From the NCBI RefSeq assembly GCF_000024725.1, contig NC_013958.1:1-64000 (forward strand): a stretch of DNA of 64,000 nucleotides, given 5' to 3'. The notes under the pieces are model-generated. The model worked only from the letters and a program-made list of their open reading frames with translations. It was not told the origin of the DNA and made no database searches. Below are positions 9,182-16,386 of the stretch, one piece after another; positions within the stretch are counted from its first letter, which is position 1; each line of letters begins with the position of its first letter. This DNA comes from Nitrosococcus halophilus Nc 4. GTDB lineage: Bacteria; Pseudomonadota; Gammaproteobacteria; Nitrosococcales; Nitrosococcaceae. The position numbers and the translations under genes are program-made.

Positions 9182-10174
9182 TCAATTGGCCTTCCCGGCC
9201 CCCTTGAACAAGAAAAACCGCAGGCTTAGAAATAACGCGGCGGCCATCCCCGCTAGGATATAAAGCTCCGTGTCCCCCAGGCCAATGGCTAAATACCGCG
9301 TGCCGATAATCAAGGCCCCGGCCACCATCATCACCGGGGTAAAATCCAGATAACGAACCCCGGCTTGATGGCGCATCTCCCGGATTTGGCGCTTGTCCAC
9401 CACCCGCTCCTTGGCGCTGTCATTGACCATGTCATCAATGGCCTGGGGGTTACCGCCGCTTTGTTTCACCACATGGGAGACATAAAGCTCCGGGGATTCG
9501 ATGAGCACCCCTTGCTGGGTGATAGAGGCCCGCACCATGTCCGCCGAGGCCTCCGGGGTGAGGGGCGGGACCGGTATCTCCTTCATCTTCCACCACAGCT
9601 TTCTTAAACCCTGCTTTTTCTCGCTAGCGCAGGTGATGACTTGGGCTTGGTTAAAAATGGCCAGCCAAAAGGCCTGCTGGGTGGGGGTAAGGCGCGTCAT
9701 ATCGTCCACCGCCATCAGCACCCGCCCCTCATGAGCGGAAAGGGCCGGGATAATGGCGCCGGTCAAGTCCCGAATGCTCAGCCGGTTCACGGTCCGTTTG
9801 ACTTTCGCCCATTCGATTTCTGCCGGCGGCAATTCATCATAGCGCTGGGCCAATTCCAAGGCGCTGGGCTTCACAATCCCGGCCATCAGGAGCTGCCGGG
9901 CCATTGCTACAAACTGCCCCTTGGCCTGGTGGTCATGGAGGTGCACCACCGTCAAGGCGCGGCGAGGCTGAGAGGGCTTCGTATCAGGGGAAGGGGCCGC
10001 CTCCGACGGGAAGGACCTCTCCCGCCCCTGGAGCTTCCCCAGGGCGGCTTCCAGCACCGCCGACTTGCCGATCCCCACCGGCCCGGTCAAAAGCACGTGC
10101 TTGCCCTTGCGCAGTTCCTGGACGATTTGATTCACTAACGCGTCCCGGCCCAGGAGGCCCGTCACCTGCTTCAT
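9182..10174 (-). CDS. AAA/STAND-like ATPase with C-terminal membrane helices
   Basis: A 330-residue P-loop ATPase. Walker A is TGPVGIGKSA (about residues 34-43); Walker B is LMAVDDMTR (about 148-156). The segment after residue 60 is proline-rich and variable. Two hydrophobic helices near the C-terminus (about 272-322) suggest membrane anchoring. The ATPase resembles AAA_22/ORC-like modules found in mobile elements; the cellular role is unknown. Start at 10174 is supported by GGGAG a few bases upstream. The upstream TolC-like frame overlaps this gene by about 190 bp in another frame, so one of the two boundaries may be wrong. Confidence 0.7.
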   Translation of the reverse strand: MKQVTGLLGRDALVNQIVQELRKGKHVLLTGPVGIGKSAVLEAALGKLQGRERSFPSEAAPSPDTKPSQPRRALTVVHLHDHQAKGQFVAMARQLLMAGIVKPSALELAQRYDELPPAEIEWAKVKRTVNRLSIRDLTGAIIPALSAHEGRVLMAVDDMTRLTPTQQAFWLAIFNQAQVITCASEKKQGLRKLWWKMKEIPVPPLTPEASADMVRASITQQGVLIESPELYVSHVVKQSGGNPQAIDDMVNDSAKERVVDKRQIREMRHQAGVRYLDFTPVMMVAGALIIGTRYLAIGLGDTELYILAGMAAALFLSLRFFLFKGAGKAN

Positions 10175-10847
10175 CTCCCGGTAATCCTCCTTCTCCCTTC
10201 AAATAGGTGAGTAGCACCGGCCACTGGGGACCGGCGTAAGCCGCCACCTTATGGCGTTGAGAAGTGATGAGTAAAGCTAGTTTCTCCACGGTGGCCTGAG
10301 TCTCATTGAGCTTTTGGGCCAGGGTCCATAAGTCTTCCACCTCATCATAGCCCGTCTTTACCCGCTGCTGGGCCCACCCGGATTTATCCCGATAGAATTT
10401 GAGCCGGGTCTGGGCCGCGGCCAAATCCGCTTCCTGAGCCCTGAGCTGGGCCATCACCTGCAACACTTGACTGCGGACCTGCTCTCGGGCTCGGGTCTCC
10501 TCGAGAAGCCGCAGGGCATGATCCCGGCTCTCCTGGCGGGAGGTCAAGGGAATGTGGATCTGGACACCTGCCGTAGTGCCCGTGGTAAAGAAACTGTCCG
10601 AAGCCTGGAGACTGCTACCGTTGGTGGAAGCCCGGGCAAACAGAGAAGTCCGCTCTAGCAGCCGCTCGGCCAAGGTAGGCGGAGTATATTCCCGCGTGAC
10701 CCCCTGATAAGCCTGAAGGGTGGGGTTAGAGGTCAGGATGAATTCCAGCACGGTTTGCTCCTCCCAGGCCCCGGCCCAGGCGGGGAGGAAAAGTAGTCCG
10801 CACCACCACATTGGCTTAGGCTTCTTCCAGCAAACCCTCATATTCAT
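9984..10847 (-). CDS. TolC-like outer-membrane efflux protein fragment
   Basis: The first about 215 residues look like part of an outer-membrane factor. A signal-like N-terminus (hydrophobic, ending PAWAGAWEE) precedes LEFILTSNPTLQAYQGVTRE and a long alpha-helical coiled segment typical of the TolC periplasmic tunnel. After about residue 220 the sequence becomes Gly/Pro/Arg-rich and runs out of frame through the start of the downstream ATPase gene. That tail looks like non-coding read-through. At 287 residues it is well short of a usual TolC protomer (about 430-490), so it is probably truncated or frameshifted near 10190. Confidence 0.5.
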   Translation of the reverse strand: MNMRVCWKKPKPMWWCGLLFLPAWAGAWEEQTVLEFILTSNPTLQAYQGVTREYTPPTLAERLLERTSLFARASTNGSSLQASDSFFTTGTTAGVQIHIPLTSRQESRDHALRLLEETRAREQVRSQVLQVMAQLRAQEADLAAAQTRLKFYRDKSGWAQQRVKTGYDEVEDLWTLAQKLNETQATVEKLALLITSQRHKVAAYAGPQWPVLLTYLKGEGGLPGDEAGDGPPGPGRVSESNRPGTAQGQARAFDRAGGDRQVGGAGSRPGEAPGAGEVLPVGGGPFP

Positions 10848-11052
10848 CTTTTGTCAGCCAATCCATGATGGGTTTTATCTCCAGCACGTCCCATTCAATG
10901 GCCACTGTGCAACCTCCGGGGACGACCCCCTCATCCACTCGAGTCACGGTTCCGGTGGTGCCCCTTGGTACCCAGGGAAATTTGACCTTGGCGCGTCGAC
11001 GTTGACCGAGTACCCTCCGTGCGTCTTCCGCGGTGAAATAATGGTGTTTCAT
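10816..11052 (-). CDS. Small conserved hypothetical protein
   Basis: A 78-residue protein starting MKHHYFTAEDARRVLGQRR with a central beta-rich stretch (TTGTVTRVDEGVVPGGCTVA). The layout resembles small SH3-like or DUF4926-like folds, and the C-terminus is acidic. It overlaps the start of the TolC-like gene by about 30 bp and heads the minus-strand group. No strong ribosome binding site is visible. Function unknown. Confidence 0.5.
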   Translation of the reverse strand: MKHHYFTAEDARRVLGQRRRAKVKFPWVPRGTTGTVTRVDEGVVPGGCTVAIEWDVLEIKPIMDWLTKDEYEGLLEEA

Positions 11053-11489
11053 GAGCGGTTCTTTTGCTGTTAATTAATCCGCAGATCTGATAATAAGTTA
11101 ATCTTAAACGGGTTATCTTCTTTTTCTAGTTTTTTTCGCACTTTGCAAGACTTTCATCCCTTTAGCCACCTCAACTTCATTAAGCAACGGCTGGTAAATA
11201 TCTTTCGGTATACGCCTCACCAGGTAATTACGTCTAACTTTAAGACCTTCGCAAACTGCTGGAAGAGATGATCCGCCTCACCTGCGGGAAGACGATAAAG
11301 TAGCTCTTTCTTATATCTCTTTCCTTAATTTTCCCGCACATGCTTGATATTTTTTTATTCAGATATTTGGAAAAGGGAGAGTTAAAGAAAGAGATATATT
11401 ATCTTGGTAAATATAAAGAGATGGCTAATCGTATTACCAATACTATTGTGCAAAATTACCTAATTAAATTTCATTAGGCTCGTTAACTG
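11053..11489. other. Gene-poor AT-rich stretch with possible minus-strand ORF relic
   Basis: No intact gene. On the minus strand two short frames look protein-like and are out of register: one reads YKKELLYRLPAGEADHLFQQ (about 11200-11330) and the next reads VRRIPKDIYQPLLNEVEVAK (about 11110-11220). They could be one small gene broken by a frameshift. I do not recognise the family. Confidence 0.25.
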
Positions 11490-11775
11490 ATTGTGGCAGC
11501 GCGTAGCGCCGCTCGCCAAGGATGGCGAGTGCTTCCTTGAATTTGGCATTTGGTTCAGGGATGAACCGTCTACAGATATGGGTGAGGCCTTGGAACGATA
11601 CAGAGGTACAGGCGCGGCCATAGTGCTTCAAGGTTGCACCAACGCGAGTTTGCGTATTGGAGGCTTAATTGCGCGCCAGGGAGGGCGCGCTAAGGTGTGG
11701 CGAAACCAGGGAATGGTGAAGGGAAGGAAATTGGAGCGTAGCAGGGAAGCTAGCGGAATAAGTCAGGATGACACC
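11490..11775 (+). ncRNA. Candidate structured RNA: array of GGA-loop hairpins
   Basis: Several short palindromes here present AGGA, AGGGA or AAGGA in the loop. The clearest are CTCGCC-AAGGAT-GGCGAG (11512-11529), GGTTC-AGGGAT-GAACC (11552-11567), GCGCGCC-AGGGAG-GGCGCGC (11671-11690) and TAGC-AGGGAA-GCTA (11739-11752). Weaker ones lie near 11705 and 11762. A GGA in a hairpin loop is the recognition feature of CsrA/RsmA, and CsrB/RsmY-type RNAs are arrays of such loops. A repeat family of REP type is the main alternative. No terminator is obvious. An overlapping open frame (11491-11808) has no ribosome binding site and is probably not coding. Confidence 0.4.
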
Positions 11776-11810
11776 TTTGATTTTGTACTGATAAATAGTG
11801 GTGATTAAGT

Positions 11811-11910
11811 TCCGTCACTTAACATTATTCAATAACGACACTTAACTATATTGCTTCTTTCACAATTTCCAGATACCGACAATTAATTGTAAATACTCCG
11901 ACACTTAATT
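11811..11910. repeat. Phased direct repeats, candidate iterons / origin
   Basis: Four copies of a CGACACTTAAC-like motif start near 11813 (CGTCACTTAAC), 11836 (CGACACTTAAC), 11877 (CGACAATTAAT) and 11899 (CGACACTTAAT). Spacings are 23, 41 and 22 bp, close to one or two times two helical turns, as in plasmid iterons. The block is AT-rich and lies about 200 bp downstream of the initiator stop codon, where IncFII-type replicons place oriR. Binding by the initiator is inferred. Confidence 0.55.
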
Positions 11911-12106
11911 TTAAAGTTTTCAGAAAATGATAGATCTCTATAAGGGTTATCGACCTTCGAAAGGTAAAACTCTATCCGTTGATGCTGTATGAGAGATATT
12001 TCAGAGAAAAAACAGTGTTGAGAGGCAGCTTAGAGGCGAGATTTAGCCTCCCTAGTACTATGTATGGATGCTTTTAAAACAAGTCAGGAAGAAGAAAAAG
12101 GAAAAA

Positions 12107-12874
12107 TTAAGGGGGTCGACTTTTGCCAATGATAATTTCCTTGATATGAGCGATAACGGAGCGAGGGTCTTGTGAGGGAGATGTTTTTTGCGGCTTGGTT
12201 TCCTCTGGAGTTTGGGTTTGGTTATGTTGTTCTTCTTTTGCTTCCGCCGCTTTGATTACTAATTCCAATCGACCTATGGGCTCTTCTTTTCGTTTCTGCC
12301 TGCGCTGGCGCTTGGAGGCTTTATCGCGTTCGTGCCGAAGCCAATTGCTTAAGCCAAAGGCTTTAAATAACGAGGCCGAAATAGTGCGGATTGCAGGGTA
12401 ACCGCTGTACTCAGCAAATCCAGATTGCTTGGCGATTGGGTGTACAGTGATGATGCCGGCAGCAACTAGGTCGTGGATGGCGCGCTCGGCACGCCTTAGG
12501 CCGATGCCACACAGGGCCGCAATGCGCTCCATGCCGATTCCAGAAAATGAGCCATCCTCCCAAGGGATGCCAACACGAAGAGTCACTAGATCGAGATAGT
12601 GGGTCAGACAACTTAAGACCTGGAGACAGGCCTCTCTCCGCTCGCTACGCTGCTTCCGGTCACTTCCATTAGCGAGGTTAAGGGAGGGTAAAATGGCTTC
12701 TGGATCATGGTAATAAGCGCGGATCTTCTCACTAAGCTTGCACAGAATACGCGGGCGCTCTTTATGATTTTCTGGAGGCGAAAACCACCGTGGATTAGCG
12801 GGGTTGTGGCCGCAACCATTGCCGCTCGGAGTAAAAGTATCGAAATTATTGTTGTTTTCCGCTATTCTATTCAT
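12107..12874 (-). CDS. Plasmid replication initiator, RepA-like (IncFII-type)
   Basis: Probable initiator of plasmid replication. The 255-residue protein has a central region with the pattern of IncFII-type RepA proteins: LQVLSCLTHYLDLVT, then a winged-helix-like RIAALCGIGLRRAERAIHDL and LVAAGIITVHPI (about residues 80-165). A very basic tract SKRQRRQKRK follows near residue 200. The start overlaps a 17-codon leader peptide by ATGA and lacks its own strong ribosome binding site, as expected if translation is coupled and controlled by antisense RNA. Phased repeats lie downstream. Family assignment rests on pattern and context and is moderate. Confidence 0.62.
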   Translation of the reverse strand: MNRIAENNNNFDTFTPSGNGCGHNPANPRWFSPPENHKERPRILCKLSEKIRAYYHDPEAILPSLNLANGSDRKQRSERREACLQVLSCLTHYLDLVTLRVGIPWEDGSFSGIGMERIAALCGIGLRRAERAIHDLVAAGIITVHPIAKQSGFAEYSGYPAIRTISASLFKAFGLSNWLRHERDKASKRQRRQKRKEEPIGRLELVIKAAEAKEEQHNQTQTPEETKPQKTSPSQDPRSVIAHIKEIIIGKSRPP

Positions 12875-12924
12875 CTAGAACGTTTCGAGAGGCTCCACTT
12901 GCCTCTACTTACGATGTAAAGCAT
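12871..12924 (-). CDS. Leader peptide coupled to the replication initiator
   Basis: A 17-codon frame (MLYIVSRGKWSLSKRSR) preceded by a good ribosome binding site, AGGGG, 7 nt upstream. Its TGA stop overlaps the initiator ATG as ATGA. In IncFII, IncB and related plasmids a short leader peptide (Tap or RepY-like) must be translated for the initiator to be made. This geometry matches that, so a role in copy-number control is likely. Confidence 0.6.
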   Translation of the reverse strand: MLYIVSRGKWSLSKRSR

Positions 12925-12939
12925 CTTGAGCCCCTATCT

Positions 12940-13034
12940 GCCTTTATCTAGGGTGTCTCAGGGAACAGGCCTCCGAGACGTTTGCTACGTTAATTGGAGG
13001 CCAGGTGTGCCAGCACCTGGCCTTTTTATTTTTT
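12940..13034 (+). ncRNA. Candidate antisense copy-number control RNA
   Basis: Opposite the leader of the initiator mRNA, the plus strand contains an imperfect stem-loop GTCTC...GAGAC (12955-12979) followed at once by a strong intrinsic terminator (12998-13034). There is no plus-strand gene upstream that would need that terminator. Two stem-loops with a terminator, antisense to a leader-peptide region, is the layout of CopA/RNAI-type regulators. The promoter (perhaps near 12895-12930) is not clear-cut. Confidence 0.5.
12998..13034 (+). terminator. Strong rho-independent terminator
   Basis: A perfect 10-bp stem AGGCCAGGTG / CACCTGGCCT with a 6-nt loop is followed by TTTTATTTTTT. It would end plus-strand transcription and serves the putative antisense RNA. 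Confidence 0.85.
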
Positions 13035-13264
13035 AGTATTACCCCGGGCCAGGTGTGTGCCAGCACAACTAACCCTAAAATTTACAATAAGATTACAATT
13101 AAATACTTCTTTAAACCTTAATTTGAGAAAACTGTCATATTTTCTGCTTTGATTTAGCGTCCTTGTTCTGAGTCCCCTTATTAAAAATAGCTGCACCGAT
13201 TACAGCTGGCCTAGGCGCCAATTAATTGTTTTTTTCATGGTAAGAGCCTTTCAGCCGTGCTTAT
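13035..13264. other. Initiator leader / promoter region
   Basis: AT-rich, no ORF with a ribosome binding site. It should contain the minus-strand promoter for the leader-peptide/initiator transcript. A second, partial copy of the terminator stem half (CCAGGTGTGTGCCAGCAC) lies at about 13049-13066. Confidence 0.35.
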
Positions 13265-13555
13265 TTAAGCTAGGATTTCTTCACTACCGTTCATTTTGTG
13301 CTCATTTCCGTATCCACTCGATAGATCGAGGACACACTGTGAAAAGCCAAGCTTTCTTGCAAACCTTGCTGCAGCATCAAGCGATTTGAAGACTCGGGCA
13401 TGCCCCCTCTGGGCTCGCAGGATTTTCTCGGACATGCCATAGCGGACCACCATGGCAAAGCCACCCGGCACACCTGCAATCCGGATTTGTTCCACCGCAC
13501 CTGCTTCTGCAAGTACACGCAGTGATGACGCATCAATCAGTTCAGCCATACCCAT
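13265..13555 (-). CDS. ParC-family partition-associated small protein
   Basis: A 96-residue protein with the pattern LIDASSLRVLAEAGAV, IRIAGVPGGFAMVVRYG and a C-terminal LDAAARFARKLGF segment. It resembles a family of plasmid proteins annotated as ParC-family partition-associated proteins; the biochemical role is unclear. Relatives usually begin MxELID, so the ATG at 13549 is as likely as 13555. It lies downstream of an XRE regulator on the same strand. An AT-rich repeat between the two is shared with the parA promoter at 30.25 kb, consistent with a partition link. Confidence 0.6.
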   Translation of the reverse strand: MGMAELIDASSLRVLAEAGAVEQIRIAGVPGGFAMVVRYGMSEKILRAQRGHARVFKSLDAAARFARKLGFSQCVLDLSSGYGNEHKMNGSEEILA

Positions 13556-13618
13556 AATTTAAAGCACAAAAATAAATATATTGCAATATCAAAAACAAAA
13601 ATTTGATTATTAAAAATT

Positions 13619-13650
13619 ATGAAATGATTTCATATGGTATGATATGATAT
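13619..13650. promoter_or_regulatory. AT-rich palindrome and ATGATATGATAT repeat
   Basis: A near-palindrome ATGAAATGATTTCAT is followed by ATGATATGATAT (13639-13650), about 65 bp upstream of the ParC-like start. The same 12-mer with similar flanks occurs at 30247-30258 before parA. It could be a shared operator or centromere element. Confidence 0.4.
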
Positions 13651-13714
13651 TACTATTTTGTCAGCTTTTAGTTAGTAAAGCTCTAGTGGGAGGAAAGCAG
13701 ATATAAGGAAGGTA

Positions 13715-13939
13715 TTAAGCGGACTTTCTTGGCTTCTTGTCCTTATCTTCCAGAAGATCCACCACGCTACAATCTAGCGCCCTGGCAATTCTTCTAAGCG
13801 TAGGCAAAGTGACGTTCTCGTTTTCCTCACGCTCAATCTTGCTCAAGCCACTTTGATCTATACGGGCCTCTTTGGCTAGCTGGACTTGAGTCAGTCCAGC
13901 GGCTATACGCAACATCTTGATATTTTCGCCTACGCCCAT
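13715..13939 (-). CDS. XRE-family helix-turn-helix regulator
   Basis: A 74-residue DNA-binding repressor. The HTH_3 domain spans almost the whole protein: MLRIAAGLTQVQLAKEARI, then DQSGLSKIERE, then LPTLRRIARALDCSVVDLL. The C-terminus is short and basic. A near-palindrome (13986-13999) in its promoter resembles two stronger palindromes at 21.9 and 22.05 kb, suggesting autoregulation and control of the recombination operon at 18.6-21.9 kb. That regulon is inferred from shared sites only. Confidence 0.9.
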   Translation of the reverse strand: MGVGENIKMLRIAAGLTQVQLAKEARIDQSGLSKIEREENENVTLPTLRRIARALDCSVVDLLEDKDKKPRKSA

Positions 13940-13985
13940 GATCCCACCCCATGGAATGGATATGTTCTACCTTATCTAAGGCGCA

Positions 13986-13999
13986 AGGATTATATTCCT
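13986..13999. promoter_or_regulatory. Candidate XRE operator
   Basis: AGGATTATATTCCT, one mismatch from the palindrome AGGAATATATTCCT found twice at 21.94 and 22.05 kb. It sits 47 bp upstream of the xre start, suitable for autorepression. Confidence 0.45.
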
Positions 14000-14067
14000 A
14001 CTTATATGTGGAATAAAGGGCAATTATAAGCCACCCTAATCGATCAGCTCAGCAGCATGCTCGCCAC

Positions 14068-14215
14068 TCAGCGCACCATGCGCACTTTCTGCCACTCCCG
14101 GTCCGCAGTAAATACTGGAAGCCCAAGTTTTAGGCCGAGCACCCAGGTAGGTCCGGTCGCCTAGGGAAAGCCCCAGGGCCTTAGTCGAGGGACGCAGGCG
14201 GGCGACGAATAAGCT
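14068..14215 (-). pseudogene. C-terminal relic of a VapC-type PIN-domain toxin
   Basis: Two minus-strand frames join into a recognisable VapC tail. The first reads RPSTKALGLSLGDRTYLG, the conserved PIN motif with GLSLGDR. After a frameshift the other frame reads LGLKLGLPVFTADREWQKV, with the TADR/W motif, and stops at 14068. The N-terminal catalytic part and a vapB partner are absent. It is therefore a decayed toxin gene. Confidence 0.65.
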
Positions 14216-14220
14216 CGAAC

Positions 14221-14433
14221 CTATTTACGGGCGTCTAGCTCCGGGATCGTGCTGTCGGCCGTCTGTACCTGGAAGCGATGGCGCTTGCCCAACCGGTTGG
14301 TGGTGACCCGGTACTTCCGAAACCGGTATTCCGCGTGGCCGTTTCGATCGGCGGCACTCAGCATATCCTGAACGATCACCCCTAGCATCGCTCCTTCGGC
14401 CGCTTCCGGCCAGGTGAATTGACGGCTTTTCAT
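14221..14433 (-). CDS. Small hypothetical protein
   Basis: A 70-residue frame starting MKSRQFTWPEAAEGAMLGVI, basic and without membrane segments. It is divergent from kfrA and shares its promoter region, including the inverted repeat at 14453-14488. It overlaps no better frame. I do not recognise the family. Confidence 0.45.
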   Translation of the reverse strand: MKSRQFTWPEAAEGAMLGVIVQDMLSAADRNGHAEYRFRKYRVTTNRLGKRHRFQVQTADSTIPELDARK

Positions 14434-14452
14434 AATGCACTTCTGACGCTTT

Positions 14453-14488
14453 TTGTATAAATTTGTAATAATATGTAATATTATACAA
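14453..14488. promoter_or_regulatory. Inverted repeat upstream of kfrA
   Basis: Perfect 8-bp arms TTGTATAA (14453-14460) and TTATACAA (14481-14488) flank AT-rich sequence, 24 bp before the kfrA start. KfrA proteins are known autorepressors, so this is a candidate operator. Confidence 0.5.
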
Positions 14489-14511
14489 CATACAATTAAA
14501 GATAATTCCCC

Positions 14512-15252
14512 ATGGCTACCACCAAAGAAGACATCTGGAAAGCCGCCGATGAGCTGGAAATCGCCGGCCAGGCCCCGACACTCGCAGCCGTCCGCAAGGC
14601 TCTGGGCGGGGGGTCATTCACCACTATCAGCGAAGCAATGAAGGAATGGCGGGCAAAGCGTGTGCGGGAAAGCCAACCCCCGCCGCTGGTGTTGCCGGAA
14701 TCCATGGTGGAAGCCTCACGGCAATGGCTGGCTGAAGTCTGGAAGGAAGCAAAGCAGGCCGCCCACAACGAGGTAGAGAGCGAGCGAGCGGCCTTGGATG
14801 AGGTCCGTCGGGAGATGGAGACCTCCACCCGCGAGGCGACCGAGCTGGCCGATCAGATGCAGCAGGAGATCGAGGCTTTGACCGCCGATCATGACCGGCT
14901 GCAGGAAGAATTGGCCCAGGCCCGAGCCCGGATCGCCGAAATGGACAAGGAGGCCTCGGCGCAAGCCCAAAAGCTAGCTACCGCTAGGGAGCGGGTCACG
15001 GATCTGGAAAAGCATCTGGAGGGATCCGTAAGCCGCACAACGAAATTGGAGCGGGAAAACGCCGCCCAACGTCAGCGCCTGGAAGATGCCGCCGGTCAGA
15101 ACGATGAGCTAAAACGGCAGCTTGAGGCAGCTCAGCAACGGGAACGATCGGCGCTGGAGCAGGCGGCGGAACTCAAGGGGAAATTGGCGTTGTTGGTGGA
15201 ACAGAAGGCCGCTTCTAGCAGTAAGCGGACAAGACGGCAAAACAGGGAATAG
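14512..15252 (+). CDS. kfrA: KfrA-like plasmid DNA-binding coiled-coil protein
   Basis: A 246-residue protein with the KfrA layout. An N-terminal DNA-binding domain (about 1-110) includes DIWKAADELEIAGQAPTLAA and a winged-helix segment LGGGSFTTISEAMKEWRAKR. A long alpha-helical coiled coil follows (about 110-235), rich in Glu, Arg, Gln and Ala. KfrA of IncP plasmids binds its own promoter, forms filaments and helps plasmid stability. The frame is intact; an inverted repeat lies just upstream. A second, longer KfrA lies at 38.4 kb. Confidence 0.85.
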   Translation: MATTKEDIWKAADELEIAGQAPTLAAVRKALGGGSFTTISEAMKEWRAKRVRESQPPPLVLPESMVEASRQWLAEVWKEAKQAAHNEVESERAALDEVRREMETSTREATELADQMQQEIEALTADHDRLQEELAQARARIAEMDKEASAQAQKLATARERVTDLEKHLEGSVSRTTKLERENAAQRQRLEDAAGQNDELKRQLEAAQQRERSALEQAAELKGKLALLVEQKAASSSKRTRRQNRE

Positions 15253-15333
15253 GCGGGTTATCCAGGCACTACCGGCTTGTTTGTATCTCTTAAAAACAAC
15301 CGTTTCCGAGAGGCCTAGGGAAGAAAAGATGGG

Positions 15334-15849
15334 TCAACAGGCCATTGCTTTACGGATGTCTTTGACCAATAAGTAGAGGTGATAAGGATCGGTTGGCGAG
15401 GGAAAGAAATTGAAATGCTCGTAAAACGCCCTGGCTTTGTCGTCTTTGGCATGAACCAGAAACGCCCGGATGCCCGCAATATCCGCCGCTTGGAGAGTCC
15501 GTTGCATCGCATCCCGCAATAACCCGGCACCGGCGCCTTTTCCCTGCCAACTCAGATCAACGGCCAGCCGAGCCAGCAACATGACGGGAACAGGATGACG
15601 AGAAAGGCCTTTAGCCAGGCGCTCCGGCGCATCCTCATAGGCAACGTTACCCACGACAAGGGTGTAGTAACCGATGATGTCTTTGCCGGATACGCCCACA
15701 TAGGTCTGCGCCCCATCCGCGCGCTGGTTCACCAAAGCGTAGCGTTTCAAGTACCGGTTCAGGGGTTCCTGCCCGCAATCAAAAGCGTCAACCTCATGCG
15801 TACGTTGAAGTTTCTCGATGCGCGGGCGGTCTGCTCTTTCCCGGATCAA
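15334..15849 (-). CDS. GNAT-family acetyltransferase toxin (TacT-like)
   Basis: A 171-residue GNAT acetyltransferase of the toxin type that acetylates aminoacyl-tRNA and halts translation. Signatures are the N-terminal FDCGQEPLNRYLKRYA segment, the acetyl-CoA loop LSWQGKGAGAGLL (Q/RxxGxG/A), and the C-terminal AFYEHFNFFPSPTDP with the catalytic Tyr. It overlaps the DUF1778 antitoxin gene by 4 bp. Intact, so probably functional. Confidence 0.9.
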   Translation of the reverse strand: MIRERADRPRIEKLQRTHEVDAFDCGQEPLNRYLKRYALVNQRADGAQTYVGVSGKDIIGYYTLVVGNVAYEDAPERLAKGLSRHPVPVMLLARLAVDLSWQGKGAGAGLLRDAMQRTLQAADIAGIRAFLVHAKDDKARAFYEHFNFFPSPTDPYHLYLLVKDIRKAMAC

Positions 15850-16124
15850 TCGAAAATACCCGGTTCTCGCATTAACCGTTTAATCCGGGGCAAGGGCCGC
15901 GGCGGCGCATCCAGAGAGGCCTGAAACGCTTTCCACTGTTCAGCGTCAAGACCGAAATGCTGACGGTCCGCCAGGACCTCATCGGCAGCGCTCAGGGCGC
16001 TTTCCACAATGAATTCGCTCACGGTCTTATGCCGTAAAGAAGCCGCCGCCTGCAAGGCTTGCTTGGCTTTCGGGTTAATTCTGAGATCAATTCGGTCGGT
16101 GCGCTTGTTTGTAGTCATCGTCAT
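15846..16124 (-). CDS. DUF1778-family antitoxin (TacA-like)
   Basis: A 92-residue ribbon-helix-helix antitoxin. The N-terminus (KRTDRIDLRINPKAKQALQA, then ASLRHKTVSEFIVESAL) is the DUF1778 DNA-binding fold. The C-terminal half wraps and neutralises the GNAT toxin. It precedes the toxin with a 4-bp overlap. The promoter carries a near-perfect inverted repeat at 16145-16178, the expected autoregulatory operator. Confidence 0.9.
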   Translation of the reverse strand: MTMTTNKRTDRIDLRINPKAKQALQAAASLRHKTVSEFIVESALSAADEVLADRQHFGLDAEQWKAFQASLDAPPRPLPRIKRLMREPGIFD

Positions 16125-16144
16125 ACCTCCTATTTTTCAATATA

Positions 16145-16178
16145 GCATGGATGTACACACAATAACAGTACATCATGC
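16145..16178. promoter_or_regulatory. Inverted-repeat operator of the GNAT/DUF1778 pair
   Basis: GCATGGATGTAC (16145-16156) and GTACATCATGC (16168-16178) form a near-perfect inverted repeat with one bulged base, 21 bp upstream of the antitoxin start. RHH antitoxins bind such repeats. Confidence 0.6.
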
Positions 16179-16324
16179 AACCTCTTAAAAACGCTCGCCT
16201 GGCGAAATTTGAACGCTCAATTATCCGGGAGCGTACCCAGGCCGAACTGGAAGCGGCGAGAGCTAGAAACAAGAAAGGCGGTAGGCTGCCGGCACTGACA
16301 GAAAAGAACATTGCTTACCAATAG
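16175..16324 (+). pseudogene. C-terminal fragment of a serine resolvase/invertase
   Basis: A 49-codon frame contains LAKFERSIIRERTQAELEAA followed by RARNKKGGR. This is the C-terminal end of the catalytic domain of Tn3-type resolvases and Hin-type invertases (usual form AEFERSLIRERT...RKGGRP). The catalytic serine region and the helix-turn-helix end are absent. It is a relic of a transposon or inversion system. Confidence 0.7.
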
Positions 16325-16386
16325 ATTTCGTAACAATATCAAAAAATTCACATAGAAAAAGAGTGAGACTTCGGGGCTTTGGGACC

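Noticed and set aside
11491-11808. 105-codon plus-strand open frame
   Set aside because: No ribosome binding site, unlikely composition, and it lies over the hairpin array; better explained as a structured non-coding region.
12998-13034. Terminator assigned to the replication initiator
   Set aside because: The initiator is on the opposite strand and its transcript runs the other way; the T-run is on the plus strand.
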